Shown here: one piece after another, positions 51,259-61,041 of the stretch
Layout of the letters: each line of letters starts with the position of its first letter
How positions within the stretch are numbered: the stretch's first letter is position 1
Origin: Hyphomicrobiales bacterium
GTDB taxonomy: Bacteria > Pseudomonadota > Alphaproteobacteria > Rhizobiales > Rhizobiaceae
Direction of reading: 5' to 3'
Length of the DNA stretch: 64,000 nucleotides
Assembly: GCA_900466945.1 (NCBI GenBank)
Contig: UBNV01000001.1
Location: forward strand, 1-64,000
The notes under the pieces: generated by a model
What the model was told of the DNA's origin: nothing
The model's input: the letters and a program-made list of their open reading frames with translations, nothing else
Databases searched by the model: none
Translations under genes and position numbers: made by a program

Positions 51259-51680
51259 TGCAGGCAGCCGACATTATCGAAACCCTCGGCATGCAGCGCC
51301 ATCCCGAGGGTGGCTGGTATGTGGAGACGTATCGGGACGAACACGGCGGCCCGCGCGGGCATTCGACCGCGATCTACTATCTTCTGGAGGCCGGCGAGCG
51401 TTCGCATTGGCACAAGGTGAAGGATGCGGCCGAGGCCTGGCACTACTATGCTGGCGCGCCGCTGGCCCTGCATCGATCGAAAGACGGTGTCCATCAGGAG
51501 ACCGTAGTGCTGGGGCTCGATCTCGGCGCGGGGCAACGTCCCCAGGCGATCATCGAAGCCGATGAATGGCAGGCGGCAGAAAGCCTCGGGGAATTCACCC
51601 TTGTCGGCTGCACGGTCGCACCCGGCTTCGACTTCTCAGTCTTTGAAATGTCACCGCCAGGCTGGGCGCCCGGCCTGTAA
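51258..51680 (+). CDS. Cupin domain protein (DUF985 family)
   Basis: 140 residues forming one cupin. LGMQRHPEGGWYVETYRDEH, then STAIYYLLEAGERSHWHKV with AEAWHYYAGAPLALH, and LVGCTVAPGFDFSVFEM are the DUF985 signature, with the histidines and glutamate of a metal site. Members resemble sugar epimerases or oxalate-type cupins, but no activity is assigned. Coupled to gloB. Confidence 0.9.
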   Translation: MQAADIIETLGMQRHPEGGWYVETYRDEHGGPRGHSTAIYYLLEAGERSHWHKVKDAAEAWHYYAGAPLALHRSKDGVHQETVVLGLDLGAGQRPQAIIEADEWQAAESLGEFTLVGCTVAPGFDFSVFEMSPPGWAPGL

Positions 51681-51688
51681 ATCCCCGG

Positions 51689-52330
51689 TCAATACGGGCT
51701 GAGCGTAACCGTCAGGATCACTTGCGCCGCATAATAGGTCACCCAGACGACATAGGCGGCGGCACCATCCATGGGATGGTCGGGTCCGGTCCAGTATTTC
51801 CGCATCGTCAAGACGAGATCGGACAGCATGAAGAGGCTGGCACCGACAAAGACGAGCGGGTTCGGGAGGCCCAATGTCAGCCAGACGAGCCCCATGAAGA
51901 GCAGCACGTAGAGACCGATGGGGAGAGCCAGTCGTCCGGCCGGTCTCCAGATGCGCACGAGAACGCCGAGCGTGAGGACAGCGACAAGGCCGCCTGCAAC
52001 GATCCGCCAGGGCGCGGCGAAAGCGATCCATGGATCGGCGATGGAAATCAGAAACAGGACATAGGCTACGTGCGCGGACAGGAAGGCCGCGACACCGCCG
52101 ATGAACGCACGTTCGCCCTCGAAGGCGAGCGACAGATCACCGAGCGCACCGAGGGCGAGCGCCGCAACCAGCAGCGGATGCGCCCCAACGAGCAAGGCGT
52201 AGATCGAGAGGAGCAGAACGGGAAGTGTTTTCCAGCCGGCCCGGACAAGCGTCTTTTCTCGCGGCAGGATCCAGAGATAGCTGGTGCCGAGCGCGATGGA
52301 GAGCCAGAGAATACCGGTCGCGCTTGCCAT
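51689..52330 (-). CDS. YhhN/TMEM86 family membrane protein (lysoplasmalogenase-like)
   Basis: 213 residues with about eight TM segments and little else. ATG 52330 is taken as the start, 11 bp after the upstream transporter gene; the longer frame to 52756 is antisense noise over that gene. GALGDLSLAFEGERAFIGGVAAFLSAHVAYVLF and ASLFMLSDLVLTMRKY are the YhhN signature with the conserved aspartates. Eukaryotic TMEM86 hydrolyses lysoplasmalogens; the bacterial substrate is not known. Confidence 0.87.
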   Translation of the reverse strand: MASATGILWLSIALGTSYLWILPREKTLVRAGWKTLPVLLLSIYALLVGAHPLLVAALALGALGDLSLAFEGERAFIGGVAAFLSAHVAYVLFLISIADPWIAFAAPWRIVAGGLVAVLTLGVLVRIWRPAGRLALPIGLYVLLFMGLVWLTLGLPNPLVFVGASLFMLSDLVLTMRKYWTGPDHPMDGAAAYVVWVTYYAAQVILTVTLSPY

Positions 52331-52341
52331 TCCATCCCCCG

Positions 52342-53220
52342 TCAGGTCCGCCGCCCCTTGTTCCGGAAGACCATATCGCGAGCGGCAAGCACTGCGCCAC
52401 CGGTGATCAGCAGGCAGGATAGGCCAATTCTGACACTCAGTTCGCCATAGCCAAACAGAATGAGGATCAGCGTCGACAGGAGCGGCGCTGCATAGCTCGA
52501 GGCGCCGAGGATCTGGATGTCGCCATTCTTTACGCCGTAGTCCCACACATAGAAGGCAAGCCCCACCGGAAGCAGACCGAGACCGACCACGGCCGCCCAT
52601 TGCGCCGTCGTGTCCGGCCAGACCGTGGCTTCGAGAAGGAGGTGGCAGACAAGCGACAGGAGCGAGGTGGCGAGGCAGAAGCCGGTGACGACATCGGTGG
52701 ACACGGCTTCGAACTTGCGGCTGACGAGCGAATAGGCAGCCCAGGTGAAGGCGCATAGGAAGGCTGTGAAATAGCCGAGGCTATAGGCCGGATCGAAGGC
52801 GAAGCCGTTCTTCCCGATGATGAGGACGGTGCCGGCAAGGCCACAGAGTGCCCCGACGATATGGTGCCAACCGAGCTTTTCGCCCGGCAGGAGCGCCGAG
52901 CCGACCACGATGAAGAGTGGCCAGAGATAGGCGATGAGACCAGCCTCGACGGCCGGCGCATTCCGAAGCGCCGTGAAATACAGGAAGTGGTAGCCGAAGA
53001 GCCCGCCGACGCCGGCGAGCCAGACCTTCGGCGGCTGCCGCAACTCTTTGAGGCGTTCCGGCCGCGCGATGAACAGCAGGATGCCGGGAAGGCTGCCGAT
53101 GGCGAAGGTGATGGCCGAAAGCTGGAAGGGCGGCATGGTGCCGGAGGCCGCTGTCATGAGGGCGAGGAAGGACCACATCAGGATCGCGGTGAACCCGATA
53201 AGCGTTGCCTTGGTCTTCAT
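52342..53220 (-). CDS. EamA/DMT family transporter (YddG-like exporter)
   Basis: 292 residues with ten TM segments in two EamA repeats. The N-terminal TLIGFTAILMWSFLALMTAASG, YLWPLFIVVGSALLPGEKLGW and the second-half WDYGVKNGDIQILGASSYAAPLLSTL resemble the aromatic amino-acid exporter YddG branch. The exported substrate cannot be read from sequence. Cotranscribed with the downstream YhhN gene. Confidence 0.87.
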   Translation of the reverse strand: MKTKATLIGFTAILMWSFLALMTAASGTMPPFQLSAITFAIGSLPGILLFIARPERLKELRQPPKVWLAGVGGLFGYHFLYFTALRNAPAVEAGLIAYLWPLFIVVGSALLPGEKLGWHHIVGALCGLAGTVLIIGKNGFAFDPAYSLGYFTAFLCAFTWAAYSLVSRKFEAVSTDVVTGFCLATSLLSLVCHLLLEATVWPDTTAQWAAVVGLGLLPVGLAFYVWDYGVKNGDIQILGASSYAAPLLSTLILILFGYGELSVRIGLSCLLITGGAVLAARDMVFRNKGRRT

Positions 53221-53253
53221 GAAATCCCCTGATGCGGGGCGTACCCGCTGAAA

Positions 53254-54078
53254 CTAGCCGTCGAACTGTTCTGCGGTCACATGCACCGTTCCATAGCGGG
53301 TCGGGATCTTCGCATAGACCGGAGCATATAGCTTCAGGGTCGCCGTCTTGGCAAACCAGATCTCCATGCCCGTGACCGACTTCAGGTACTCGATGTCCTT
53401 GCGACCGGCGCGATAGCCGGACTTCGGCACATAGCGCACCGAGCAGACGATCGCCTGACCCTTTGCATTGCCAGCAGAGAAGGATGCTTTGCGGCTGGGA
53501 GACAGGACCAGGTCCATCCGGCTTTCGCCGTCATAGACCGGCAGAGTCTGCCCGCAGACTTCAGCATCACCGGGAATGAGCAGAGCGCCGATCGGATCAA
53601 GAACGGCCTTGAGATCGGCGGGCTTCACCGCCACCCAGGACTTGGGCTTCGGGCGCTCGGGCTTGACGCGGGTCTCCACGACATCGCCGCCGGAAAACAG
53701 GACTTCATAGATACTCGCCCGCTTCCCACTCTTGTAGTCCAGCGCATATCGCTGCGGGATCATCCGCCCATCGGTCATTGTGCCGCTTACGGTGCTTTTG
53801 GCGGCCACTTCGCGTACGATATCGACGAGGCCGGACGAGTGGAACTGGCCGGAGATCGTATAACGGTCGGAGACAACCTCCGTCTGGAAGGTCATGCGAG
53901 CAATGGGTAGAATGCCCAAGGCCACGCTGTAGCTGGTATCATAGCGATAATCCGACGCGCCGACGGCTACAGGCATCAGGGCGAGGAAGGCAAGGGCAAG
54001 GCCGGTGGAACGCAAGGCGCCGTCTCCAGATGGGGCAGGGCCGGAATACCGGCGCAATCGAGCATGCATACTTGCCAT
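53254..54078 (-). CDS. DUF3108 exported protein
   Basis: About 274 residues from ATG 54078 (ATG 54069 is equally possible). The N-terminus carries a basic stretch and a hydrophobic signal (GLALAFLALMPVAVGA), so the mature domain should be periplasmic. DYRYDTSYSVALGILPIARMTFQTEV and DPIGALLIP, with CGQTLPVYDGESRMDL later, are the DUF3108 pattern, a lipocalin/OmpA-like beta fold seen widely in Proteobacteria. Function unknown. Divergent from rpmB. Confidence 0.88.
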   Translation of the reverse strand: MASMHARLRRYSGPAPSGDGALRSTGLALAFLALMPVAVGASDYRYDTSYSVALGILPIARMTFQTEVVSDRYTISGQFHSSGLVDIVREVAAKSTVSGTMTDGRMIPQRYALDYKSGKRASIYEVLFSGGDVVETRVKPERPKPKSWVAVKPADLKAVLDPIGALLIPGDAEVCGQTLPVYDGESRMDLVLSPSRKASFSAGNAKGQAIVCSVRYVPKSGYRAGRKDIEYLKSVTGMEIWFAKTATLKLYAPVYAKIPTRYGTVHVTAEQFDG

Positions 54079-54256
54079 GGACTGTGGCAAGAAAATATCC
54101 GAGAGGCAGCCCGTCGCCGGAAAATCCAAGGTTTGGCTTGACGCGCCGGTTCTCACTGACTATAGAACCGCAACTTTCCAATCAGACGCTGTTGGATTGC
54201 CTCGCCGGCATTTGGCCGGAAGCGATGCGATGGCCTAGAAAAACAATAGGTGTACC

Positions 54257-54547
54257 ATGTCCCGCAGTTGCGAATTGACCGGCAAGGGCGTCCAGTCGGG
54301 CAACAACGTGAGCCACGCGAACAACAAGACCAAGCGCCGGTTCCTTCCGAACCTGTGCGACGTCACGCTGATCTCGGATGCTCTGAACCAGCGCTTCCGC
54401 CTGCGCGTTTCGGCTGCTGCCCTGCGCACGGTCGAGCATCGCGGTGGTCTCGACGCATTCCTCATCAAGGCTTCCGAAAACGACCTGAGCATGCGCGCTC
54501 GTCTGCTGCGTCGCCAGATCGTCAAGAAGACCGCTGAAGCCGCTTAA
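54257..54547 (+). CDS. rpmB: 50S ribosomal protein L28
   Basis: 96 residues, the longer alphaproteobacterial form of L28: [37 protein letters not shown] and [15 protein letters not shown]. It stands alone with its own terminator at 54574-54605. Confidence 0.97.
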   Translation: MSRSCELTGKGVQSGNNVSHANNKTKRRFLPNLCDVTLISDALNQRFRLRVSAAALRTVEHRGGLDAFLIKASENDLSMRARLLRRQIVKKTAEAA

Positions 54548-54573
54548 TAAGCGCTTATCGGCAAGACATTCGG

Positions 54574-54605
54574 AAGGCTTGGCCGGATCTCCGGGCAAGC
54601 CTTTT
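54574..54605 (+). terminator. Terminator after rpmB
   Basis: AAGGCTTG (54574-54581) and CAAGCCTT (54596-54603) pair perfectly, with an inner CCGGA/TCCGG stem, followed by a T-run (54602-54605). Confidence 0.9.
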
Positions 54606-54667
54606 CGTTTGAGATGAGCACGCAGGACAAGACCTGCGGGCGTTCTATTCCATTATTGTTCCTCCAA

Positions 54668-54697
54668 CTGGTGGCATCACCCAGGATAAAAAAATGC
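54668..54697 (+). promoter_or_regulatory. Hairpin and A-tract overlapping the yhhQ start (possible preQ1-I-like leader)
   Basis: CTGGTG (54668-54673) pairs with CACCCAG (54678-54684, one bulged C) around the loop GCAT (54674-54677). GATAAAAAAATGC follows. ATGC at 54694-54697, which includes the start codon, is complementary to the GCAT loop, allowing an H-type pseudoknot with an A-rich connecting strand. This is the outline of a preQ1-I aptamer. The gene controlled is a queuosine-precursor transporter, as expected for such a switch. The loop is shorter than in known examples, so chance is not excluded; AGGA at 54683-54686 also serves as ribosome site. Confidence 0.3.
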
Positions 54698-55332
54698 TGA
54701 ACAAGCGCTATTTCCTCATCTACAGCCTGCTGATGACGACCGTCGTCGTCGCCTCGAACTTCCTCGTCCAGCACCCGGTCAACGGCGTTCTGGCAGGCAT
54801 CAATCTCGCCGATCTCCTGACCTACGGCGCCTTCACCTACCCGATCGCCTTTCTTGTCACCGACCTGACCAACCGTCAGTTCGGCCCTCAGGTTGCGCGC
54901 CGCGTGGTGCTGGTCGGCTTCATCGCCGGCGTTCTCCTGTCCATCCTGCTCGCCACGCCGCGCATTGCGGTCGCATCGGGCTCGGCCTTCCTGGTCGGCC
55001 AGTTGCTCGACATCTCGGTCTTCAACCGCCTGCGCCAACAGTCCTGGTGGAAGGCGCCGCTGATGGGCTCACTGATCGGCTCTGTGCTCGACACCGTGAT
55101 TTTCTTCTCGCTTTCTTTCGCGCCTGTCTTTGGCTTCATCGGCCCGAATGACGACTTCGCGATTGCGGCCGCCCCGATCCTCGGCGTGATGTCGGCAGAA
55201 GCACCGCGCTGGATCTCCTGGGCGATCGCCGACTTCGGGGTGAAGATGCTGATCGGGGTGATCATGCTCCTGCCTTACGGCGCCCTGATGAGCGTTGTCA
55301 GGCCCATGCCGCAGGCAGAACGCGCCGCCTGA
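54694..55332 (+). CDS. YhhQ-type queuosine precursor transporter (VUT family)
   Basis: Imports 7-deazaguanine precursors (preQ0/preQ1) for queuosine in tRNA. 212 residues with six TM segments: NKRYFLIYSLLMTTVVVASNFLV, LTYGAFTYPIAFLVTDLTNRQFGPQVARRVV (the VUT/DUF165 signature) and SAFLVGQLLDISVFNRLRQQSWWKAPLMGSLIGSVLDTVIFF. Its role fits the gluQRS gene in the same window, which acts on queuosine-modified tRNA-Asp. Confidence 0.92.
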   Translation: MLNKRYFLIYSLLMTTVVVASNFLVQHPVNGVLAGINLADLLTYGAFTYPIAFLVTDLTNRQFGPQVARRVVLVGFIAGVLLSILLATPRIAVASGSAFLVGQLLDISVFNRLRQQSWWKAPLMGSLIGSVLDTVIFFSLSFAPVFGFIGPNDDFAIAAAPILGVMSAEAPRWISWAIADFGVKMLIGVIMLLPYGALMSVVRPMPQAERAA

Positions 55333-55359
55333 AGCAGACACTGTCATGGAGGGCCGGGA

Positions 55360-55905
55360 TCATTCAGATCCCGGCTCGCGGCGTTCTCCCAGAAGCACGT
55401 CAAGCGCATGCTGCGCCCTCTCCTCGCGGGAAAAAGACGGAGAATACAGCCGCGCTCGGGATTTCCGTCCGGACAGACCGAGGAGCAGACGAAACAGCGT
55501 ATCCTGCGGCTCCGGAATAGGCGTCTTGAGCTGGATGACGATGTGCCAACTCTCGCCCGCGTCTGACGTGTCCGACTTCACCAGCTGACAGTCACCATGA
55601 TCTGGAGACACCCGGAACAGGTGTCGGCGATCGAACAGCCGCTGCTCCACGTCAACGACGCCAGGACGAACAGTCCAGCGTTCATCCGGTCCGGCGACCG
55701 AAAAAGCGATGAAGCTCAGCAGCACACCCGAACCGCCGACGACAATGATGGCGAAGAACGGTGTCAGGGCCGACAAGGGCCAGAGGCCTGCTCCCAACTC
55801 GATCCATAACACCACCAGCAGCCCAAATGCCAAACAGGCCAGCAGCACGCGCAAGGGCATGGGGATGGACTGACTGACGGTGATTTCTCGATCTTGTGTG
55901 CGCAA
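55360..55905 (-). CDS. DUF2244-like two-TM protein
   Basis: 181 residues from TTG 55905; ATG 55860, 15 codons in, is the alternative. Two adjacent TM helices (VLLACLAFGLLVVLWIELGA, LTPFFAIIVVGGSGVLLSF) are followed by a soluble PH-like beta domain of about 110 residues (ERWTVRPGVVDVEQRLF ... ESWHIVIQLKTPIPEP) that ends in an acidic tail. The layout resembles DUF2244/bacterial PH-domain membrane proteins. I do not recognise a function. Confidence 0.65.
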   Translation of the reverse strand: MRTQDREITVSQSIPMPLRVLLACLAFGLLVVLWIELGAGLWPLSALTPFFAIIVVGGSGVLLSFIAFSVAGPDERWTVRPGVVDVEQRLFDRRHLFRVSPDHGDCQLVKSDTSDAGESWHIVIQLKTPIPEPQDTLFRLLLGLSGRKSRARLYSPSFSREERAQHALDVLLGERREPGSE

Positions 55906-56050
55906 ACTGGCCCTATCCCAGACGATGTTGGGGTCAGCCTGATTGCGATCGGCACCAATGACAACAGTGCGCCAGGTGCGCGACCGGCAATCTTGAATTG
56001 TCCGTTAACAGGCTCTTTTCAAGCGCGCGGGAAAATGCGCGCGACATGCT

Positions 56051-57067
56051 TCATCGCTCCAGGCGAAACTCGAGCATCAGCGTCCGCTGCAGGATAGAGT
56101 GGTTATCGTCGGAGACGATGATCAGGCGCACAGAACCATCCGGCTCGGGGATTGCGTCGAGGCCTTCCATATTGTCGATCTGCGACCGGTAATTGGCTTC
56201 GAACAGGATCTCGCCGTCGACCACGGCACCGGGTCGAAGATTGGCCCCTTCGACCCTGCGCAAGCGCATGCCCACGCCTGTCGCGATCGAGAAGCGGCGT
56301 TCAAGCAGCATGAGGTCGCCGCCGGGCAGGAAAGCCGCGTCGGTGATCTCGAACTCGTCGCGTGGGCGAACGCGGAATTGACCGGCAAGCGACCCGCCGA
56401 CGATTGCAGCGTAGATGTTGCCGTTTTCGTCGAAACTCTTTTCCGTGATCGCAACCAGGGCTCCCTCGACCGAGCTGCCCTTGGGCGCGATGACGAGGGA
56501 TTCGAAGCCACCATTGCTGTGCAGGATGTCGAGGTCGAAGGGAAAGGCGATCGGTGCAGACGGCAGCGCCTTGCCGAGATCGGCAAGCGGCGCGTAGGTG
56601 ACGACGCGATGCCGCTGCTCGAAGCCGACAAAGGCGCGCTCTCCGTCCAGCGCGAGGCTTTCGGCATCGACAAGGTACTTGCTCGGACTTTCCCGGCCCG
56701 ACGCATCGAGCAGCGGCGCAAGGCGGACGCCTTCGAGCCCTGCAAGACGGCCACCTGCATCCCGCTGAATGCGCCCTTCGATCCAGTAGCCTGTATCGAA
56801 GACACCGATGAAGGACTGCGCGTCGCGAAATCGGATCGACGAGAATGCCCCGAACAGGGGTTCCGGCGACGAGAGCTCGATGCCACCGAGGAAAGTAAGG
56901 CCGGGCGACAGCGCCGGACTGCCGCCGAGCTCGTCGATCGGGTCGCTTTCGACTGCGATGGGAAGCGTGTCGCCGGGCAGGATGCTTGCGGGTGTGCAAG
57001 ACGCAAGGGCCACCAGAACCGACAGAGCGCAGGCACCACCCAGCATCCGTGCGGATCGCTTAGGCAC
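56051..57067 (-). CDS. Esterase-like activity of phytase family lipoprotein
   Basis: About 338 residues. GTG 57067 is preferred over ATG 57046 because it supplies the positively charged n-region ([10 protein letters not shown]) before the hydrophobic core and lipobox LASC of a lipoprotein signal peptide. The mature part is a beta-propeller-like domain with [59 protein letters not shown] and [24 protein letters not shown], the PF13449 (esterase-like activity of phytase) pattern. The start overlaps the cobT stop by 8 bp. Enzymatic activity is unproven. Confidence 0.85.
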   Translation of the reverse strand: MPKRSARMLGGACALSVLVALASCTPASILPGDTLPIAVESDPIDELGGSPALSPGLTFLGGIELSSPEPLFGAFSSIRFRDAQSFIGVFDTGYWIEGRIQRDAGGRLAGLEGVRLAPLLDASGRESPSKYLVDAESLALDGERAFVGFEQRHRVVTYAPLADLGKALPSAPIAFPFDLDILHSNGGFESLVIAPKGSSVEGALVAITEKSFDENGNIYAAIVGGSLAGQFRVRPRDEFEITDAAFLPGGDLMLLERRFSIATGVGMRLRRVEGANLRPGAVVDGEILFEANYRSQIDNMEGLDAIPEPDGSVRLIIVSDDNHSILQRTLMLEFRLER

Positions 57068-58955
57068 GCAGGCGCGCCCTACCCGACCCACCGGAGGGCT
57101 TTTCCTCGAAGAGCGAGGCGAGCTGTTCGGTCATCGCGCCAGCCAGTTCGTCGGCGTCGACGATCGTCACGGCGCGGCGATAATAGCGGGTGACGTCGTG
57201 GCCGATACCAATAGCCAGAAGCTCGACCGGCGACTTGGTCTCGATCTGCTCGATGACGGCGCGCAGATGCCGCTCCAGATAGTTGCCCGGATTGACCGAC
57301 AGCGTCGAATCGTCGACCGGTGCACCATCGGAGATCATCATCAGGATCTTGCGCTGCTCGCGGCGGCCGATCAGGCGGTTATGCGCCCACATCAGCGCTT
57401 CGCCGTCGATGTTTTCCTTGAGCAGGCCTTCGCGCATCATCAGGCCGAGATTTCGGCGCGACCGGCGCCAGGGGGCATCGGCAGATTTGTAAATAATGTG
57501 GCGGAGATCATTGAGGCGACCCGGCGCCGGCGGCTTGCCGCCTGCGAGCCACTTCTCTCTGGACTGGCCGCCCTTCCAGGCCTTGGTGGTGAAGCCGAGG
57601 ATCTCGACCTTGACGCCGCAGCGCTCCAGCGTGCGGGCCAGGATATCGGCGCAGGAGGCGGCAACCGTGATCGGTCGGCCGCGCATGGAGCCGGAATTGT
57701 CGATGACGAGCGTCACGACGGTATCGCGGAACTTGGTGTCCTTCTCCTTCTTGAAGGAGAGCGGCTGCATGGGATCGATGATCAGACGCGTCAGGCGCGC
57801 CGGATCGAGATAACCCTCTTCCAAGTCGAAGTCCCAGGACCGGTTCTGCTGCGCCATCAGGCGACGCTGAAGACGATTGGCAAGCCGACCGACGGCACCC
57901 TGGAGATGGGCGAGCTGCTTGTCGAGGAAGGCGCGCAGCCGATCGAGCTCGGCTTCGTCGCAGAGCTCTTCGGCGGTAATTTCCTCGTCGAATTCCTGGG
58001 TGAAGATCTTGTAGTCGACCTTCTCGTTGAAATCGTCAAAGGGCGTTGCCGGACGGCGCATTTCGCCGGGCGTCTCACTGTCGTCGTCGCCCTCGTCCGA
58101 CATCTCCTCTTCGGAGATCTCGGCACCATCCATCTCGCCGTCGTCGAGCTGTTCCTGCGAGGCCTCGCTTTCCTCGGCCGGCGCTGACTCCTGGCCAGCC
58201 TCGTCCTCGGCACTCTCCTGGTCCTGCTCGCCGCTGCGCGGCTGCTCCTCGTCGGTGGATTGCTCGTCCTCGCTCTGCTCCTGGTCGTCCCCCATGTCCT
58301 CAGCCATTTCCATGGCCGACAGCATGTGGCGGATCACGCGGGAGAAGGCCTGCTGGTCTTCGATGACGGTGGAAAGATTGTCGAGGTCGGCACCGGCCTT
58401 GTCCTCGATGAATGGGCGCCAGAGGTCCAGCACCTTGCCGGCCGACTCCGGCGCCTTCTGGCCGGTGAGCTTCTCGCGAACCAGCATGGCGACGGCTTCC
58501 TGGATCGGCGCATCTTCCTGGCGGCTGATCGTCGAGAAATTGGCCTTGGCATATTTCTCGGTGTTCATCGAGTGGATGTTCGAGGCCACACCCGGCATGC
58601 GAAGCGAACCGAGCGATTCCACGCGTGCCTGTTCCACGGCATCGAAGATGGCGCGGGCATCGGTGCCCTGCGGCGCCATGCTGGCATGCACCTTCTGGTC
58701 ATGGCAGGCGATCCGAAGCGCCATGCTGTCGCCGAGACCACGGGTCACGGCGAGTTCATGGGCGGTTGGACGCTTGGAGATATCCGGCAGGCGGATGCGC
58801 TCGCCAGCTATGCCGGGGCGGTCATTGGCGAAGGCAACCTCGACCTGCGGATCACCCGCGATCGAGCGCACGCAGCCGGTGATGGCACGGCGCAACGGCT
58901 CGGTATCCACCCCGCCGCCAGCCTTGGCCTTCGAATTGTCGCCGCGCCCTGCCAT
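57060..58955 (-). CDS. cobT: Cobaltochelatase subunit CobT
   Basis: With CobS and CobN it inserts cobalt into hydrogenobyrinic a,c-diamide in aerobic cobalamin synthesis. 631 residues: a helical N-terminal part (about 1-210), a long acidic linker rich in D/E/S (210-310), and a C-terminal VWA domain with the MIDAS motif [13 protein letters not shown] and [12 protein letters not shown]. Complete. Twelve bp downstream of cobS, which is the standard rhizobial order. Confidence 0.96.
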   Translation of the reverse strand: MAGRGDNSKAKAGGGVDTEPLRRAITGCVRSIAGDPQVEVAFANDRPGIAGERIRLPDISKRPTAHELAVTRGLGDSMALRIACHDQKVHASMAPQGTDARAIFDAVEQARVESLGSLRMPGVASNIHSMNTEKYAKANFSTISRQEDAPIQEAVAMLVREKLTGQKAPESAGKVLDLWRPFIEDKAGADLDNLSTVIEDQQAFSRVIRHMLSAMEMAEDMGDDQEQSEDEQSTDEEQPRSGEQDQESAEDEAGQESAPAEESEASQEQLDDGEMDGAEISEEEMSDEGDDDSETPGEMRRPATPFDDFNEKVDYKIFTQEFDEEITAEELCDEAELDRLRAFLDKQLAHLQGAVGRLANRLQRRLMAQQNRSWDFDLEEGYLDPARLTRLIIDPMQPLSFKKEKDTKFRDTVVTLVIDNSGSMRGRPITVAASCADILARTLERCGVKVEILGFTTKAWKGGQSREKWLAGGKPPAPGRLNDLRHIIYKSADAPWRRSRRNLGLMMREGLLKENIDGEALMWAHNRLIGRREQRKILMMISDGAPVDDSTLSVNPGNYLERHLRAVIEQIETKSPVELLAIGIGHDVTRYYRRAVTIVDADELAGAMTEQLASLFEEKPSGGSGRARLRA

Positions 58956-58967
58956 ACTTGTCAGTCC

Positions 58968-59960
58968 TTATGCGCCGAGTACCATATTGGCGGCACTTTC
59001 CTTGAGTTCCACGCCGAAGGCGCGCTGATACTGCTCGGCGACCAGCGTCCGCTCCAGCTCGTCACACTTGTTGAGGAAGGTAACGCGGAAGGCAAAAGCG
59101 ACATCACCGAAGATCTCGGCATTTTCGGCCCAGGTGATGACAGTACGCGGGCTCATGACGGTCGACAGATCGCCGTTGACGAAGGCGGCGCGTGTGAGGT
59201 CGGCAAGGCGAACCATGCGCGAGACGGTGTCGCGGCCTTCAGCCGTCGAGCCGAAGCTCTTCACCTTGGCCGAGACGATATCGACTTCCTTGTCATGCGG
59301 CAGATAGTTGAGCGTGGTGACGATGGACCAGCGGTCCATCTGCGCCTGGTTGATCTGCTGCGTGCCGTGATAGAGGCCGGTTGTATCGCCGAGGCCAACC
59401 GTGTTGGCGGTCGCGAAGATGCGGAAAGCGGGGTGAGGACGAATGACGCGGCTCTGGTCGAGCAGGGTCAGGCGGCCGGAGGATTCCAGAACGCGCTGGA
59501 TGACGAACATGACGTCCGGGCGGCCGGCATCATATTCGTCGAAGACGAGCGCGACATTGTGCTGGTAGGCCCAAGGCAGGATGCCGTCCTTGAATTCTGT
59601 GATCTGCTTGCCGTCCTTGAGCACGATCGCGTCCTTGCCGACGAGATCGATACGGCTGACATGGCTGTCGAGATTGACGCGCACGCAGGGCCAGTTGAGA
59701 CGGGCAGCGACCTGCTCGATATGGGTCGACTTGCCGGTCCCGTGGAAGCCAGAGACCATGACGCGACGATTGTGGGCAAAGCCGGCGAGAATGGCGAGCG
59801 TGGTTTCACGGTCGAAGAGATAGTCCGGGTCGAGGTCCGGCACATAGGCGTCACCCTTGGAATAGGCGGGCACCCGGATGTCACTGTCGATACCAAACAC
59901 TTCGCGCACCGACACGGTGGTGTCGGGGAGATTGGTAATATCAAGATCAATTTTGCTCAT
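58968..59960 (-). CDS. cobS: Cobaltochelatase subunit CobS
   Basis: The AAA+ ATPase of cobaltochelatase, 330 residues from ATG 59960 (GGAGAAACG upstream). Walker A is [16 protein letters not shown], Walker B is [17 protein letters not shown], sensor 1 is [14 protein letters not shown], and [13 protein letters not shown] belongs to the MoxR/CobS branch. The partner genes cobN and the rest of the pathway are not in this window. Confidence 0.96.
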   Translation of the reverse strand: MSKIDLDITNLPDTTVSVREVFGIDSDIRVPAYSKGDAYVPDLDPDYLFDRETTLAILAGFAHNRRVMVSGFHGTGKSTHIEQVAARLNWPCVRVNLDSHVSRIDLVGKDAIVLKDGKQITEFKDGILPWAYQHNVALVFDEYDAGRPDVMFVIQRVLESSGRLTLLDQSRVIRPHPAFRIFATANTVGLGDTTGLYHGTQQINQAQMDRWSIVTTLNYLPHDKEVDIVSAKVKSFGSTAEGRDTVSRMVRLADLTRAAFVNGDLSTVMSPRTVITWAENAEIFGDVAFAFRVTFLNKCDELERTLVAEQYQRAFGVELKESAANMVLGA

Positions 59961-60019
59961 CGTTTCTCCATGCCGGGCGCCACCGACCGGCCGCATCTCA
60001 TCGCTGCTGTGTGTTCGGA

Positions 60020-60646
60020 TTAACAGAAACCGGCCTGCTTTAACAATTTGTAGGCTTCAATGACAGCGCGAAAACGCTCTTCAGAAGCCCTGTCTCCGCC
60101 ATTTGCGTCAGGATGGTGTTTTTTTACAAGCTCCTTGTAGCGGGTCTTGATGTCGGTCGGCGTGGAGCTGACGGTAAGTCCAAGCGTATCCAGCGCTTTC
60201 GCCTCCAGCGTCTTGAGTTTCCGGTCGGCTGCCTGATAGCGCGAGGCCCCGCCCCGCCCCTGCTGGACGAAGCCGAACGGATCCTTCATGCGCGCCTGTG
60301 ACGCAGCCGAGCCGGAGCGCATGGTGGAGTGCAGCGGGCTTGCCTTCGCGGCCTTGTTGACGCCGACGGTCCAGGTCGGGCGATGGCCGGTGATCGCTTC
60401 CTTCTGATAGCGGGCGATCTCCGAGTCCGAGAGACCGGAGAAGTAGTTGTAGCCCTTGTTGTATTCCTTCACATGCTCGAAGCAGAACAGGAAGAACTGG
60501 CCTTCGGCATGGCGACCCACAGGTGCGCGATGGGCCCCCGGCTTGTCGCAGCCGTCCCATTGGCACACAGGATTGGATGGCTCGGGCTCCGCTGCCCGTT
60601 TTCGCCGGGTCCGGATCCCATCGAAGTATTTCGAGTCGAGTTTCAT
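60020..60646 (-). CDS. J-domain protein
   Basis: 208 residues from ATG 60646. The C-terminal J-domain (about 145-205) has the HPD motif in [20 protein letters not shown] and ends in helix IV. The N-terminal two thirds carry a cysteine-bearing segment ([16 protein letters not shown] ... [17 protein letters not shown]) typical of the alphaproteobacterial 'DnaJ domain' protein found upstream of cobS. It recruits a DnaK-type chaperone; client unknown. Divergent from bolA. Confidence 0.9.
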   Translation of the reverse strand: MKLDSKYFDGIRTRRKRAAEPEPSNPVCQWDGCDKPGAHRAPVGRHAEGQFFLFCFEHVKEYNKGYNYFSGLSDSEIARYQKEAITGHRPTWTVGVNKAAKASPLHSTMRSGSAASQARMKDPFGFVQQGRGGASRYQAADRKLKTLEAKALDTLGLTVSSTPTDIKTRYKELVKKHHPDANGGDRASEERFRAVIEAYKLLKQAGFC

Positions 60647-60748
60647 GCCGTAATTATGGGGCGTCGGCGGGGGTCGGACAAGAATTGACAAACCGGTTTG
60701 TTACGCGCTTTGTGGGGCGTTTTGCGAAGCAGCAGGAAGAGGCAGACC

Positions 60749-61030
60749 ATGTCGGTAAAGAGCCGGATCGAAACCCGTCTCAATGAGGCCTTCAGCCCGG
60801 AGCGGCTTGTCGTCATCGACGAGAGCCACCACCATGCCGGACACCAGCCCGACATCACCGGCACCGGCGAGACCCATATGCGAGTGCGCATCGTCGCGAC
60901 GGCCTTTGAGGGCATGACACGGCTTGCCCGCCACAGGGCCGTGACGGATCTCCTGAAGCCGGAGCTCGATGCCGGCCTGCATGCCCTGGCGATCGAACCG
61001 GCAGCCCCTGGCGAGCCGACGCGCTGGTAA
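60749..61030 (+). CDS. BolA family protein
   Basis: 93 residues from ATG 60749 (AGGAAGAGG upstream); the earlier in-frame start at 60698 overlaps the divergent promoter region. SRIETRLNEAFSPERLVVIDESHHHAGH and GTGETHMRVRIVATAFEGM, with RHRAVTDLLKPEL, give the BolA fold including its conserved histidines. BolA proteins pair with monothiol glutaredoxins in iron-sulfur trafficking and iron signalling. No glutaredoxin gene is adjacent here. Confidence 0.93.
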   Translation: MSVKSRIETRLNEAFSPERLVVIDESHHHAGHQPDITGTGETHMRVRIVATAFEGMTRLARHRAVTDLLKPELDAGLHALAIEPAAPGEPTRW

Positions 61031-61041
61031 CAGCCGGGCTT

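Noticed and set aside
58260..60023. 587-codon frame antisense to cobT and cobS
   Set aside because: Spans two well-defined genes; no motifs and shadow composition.
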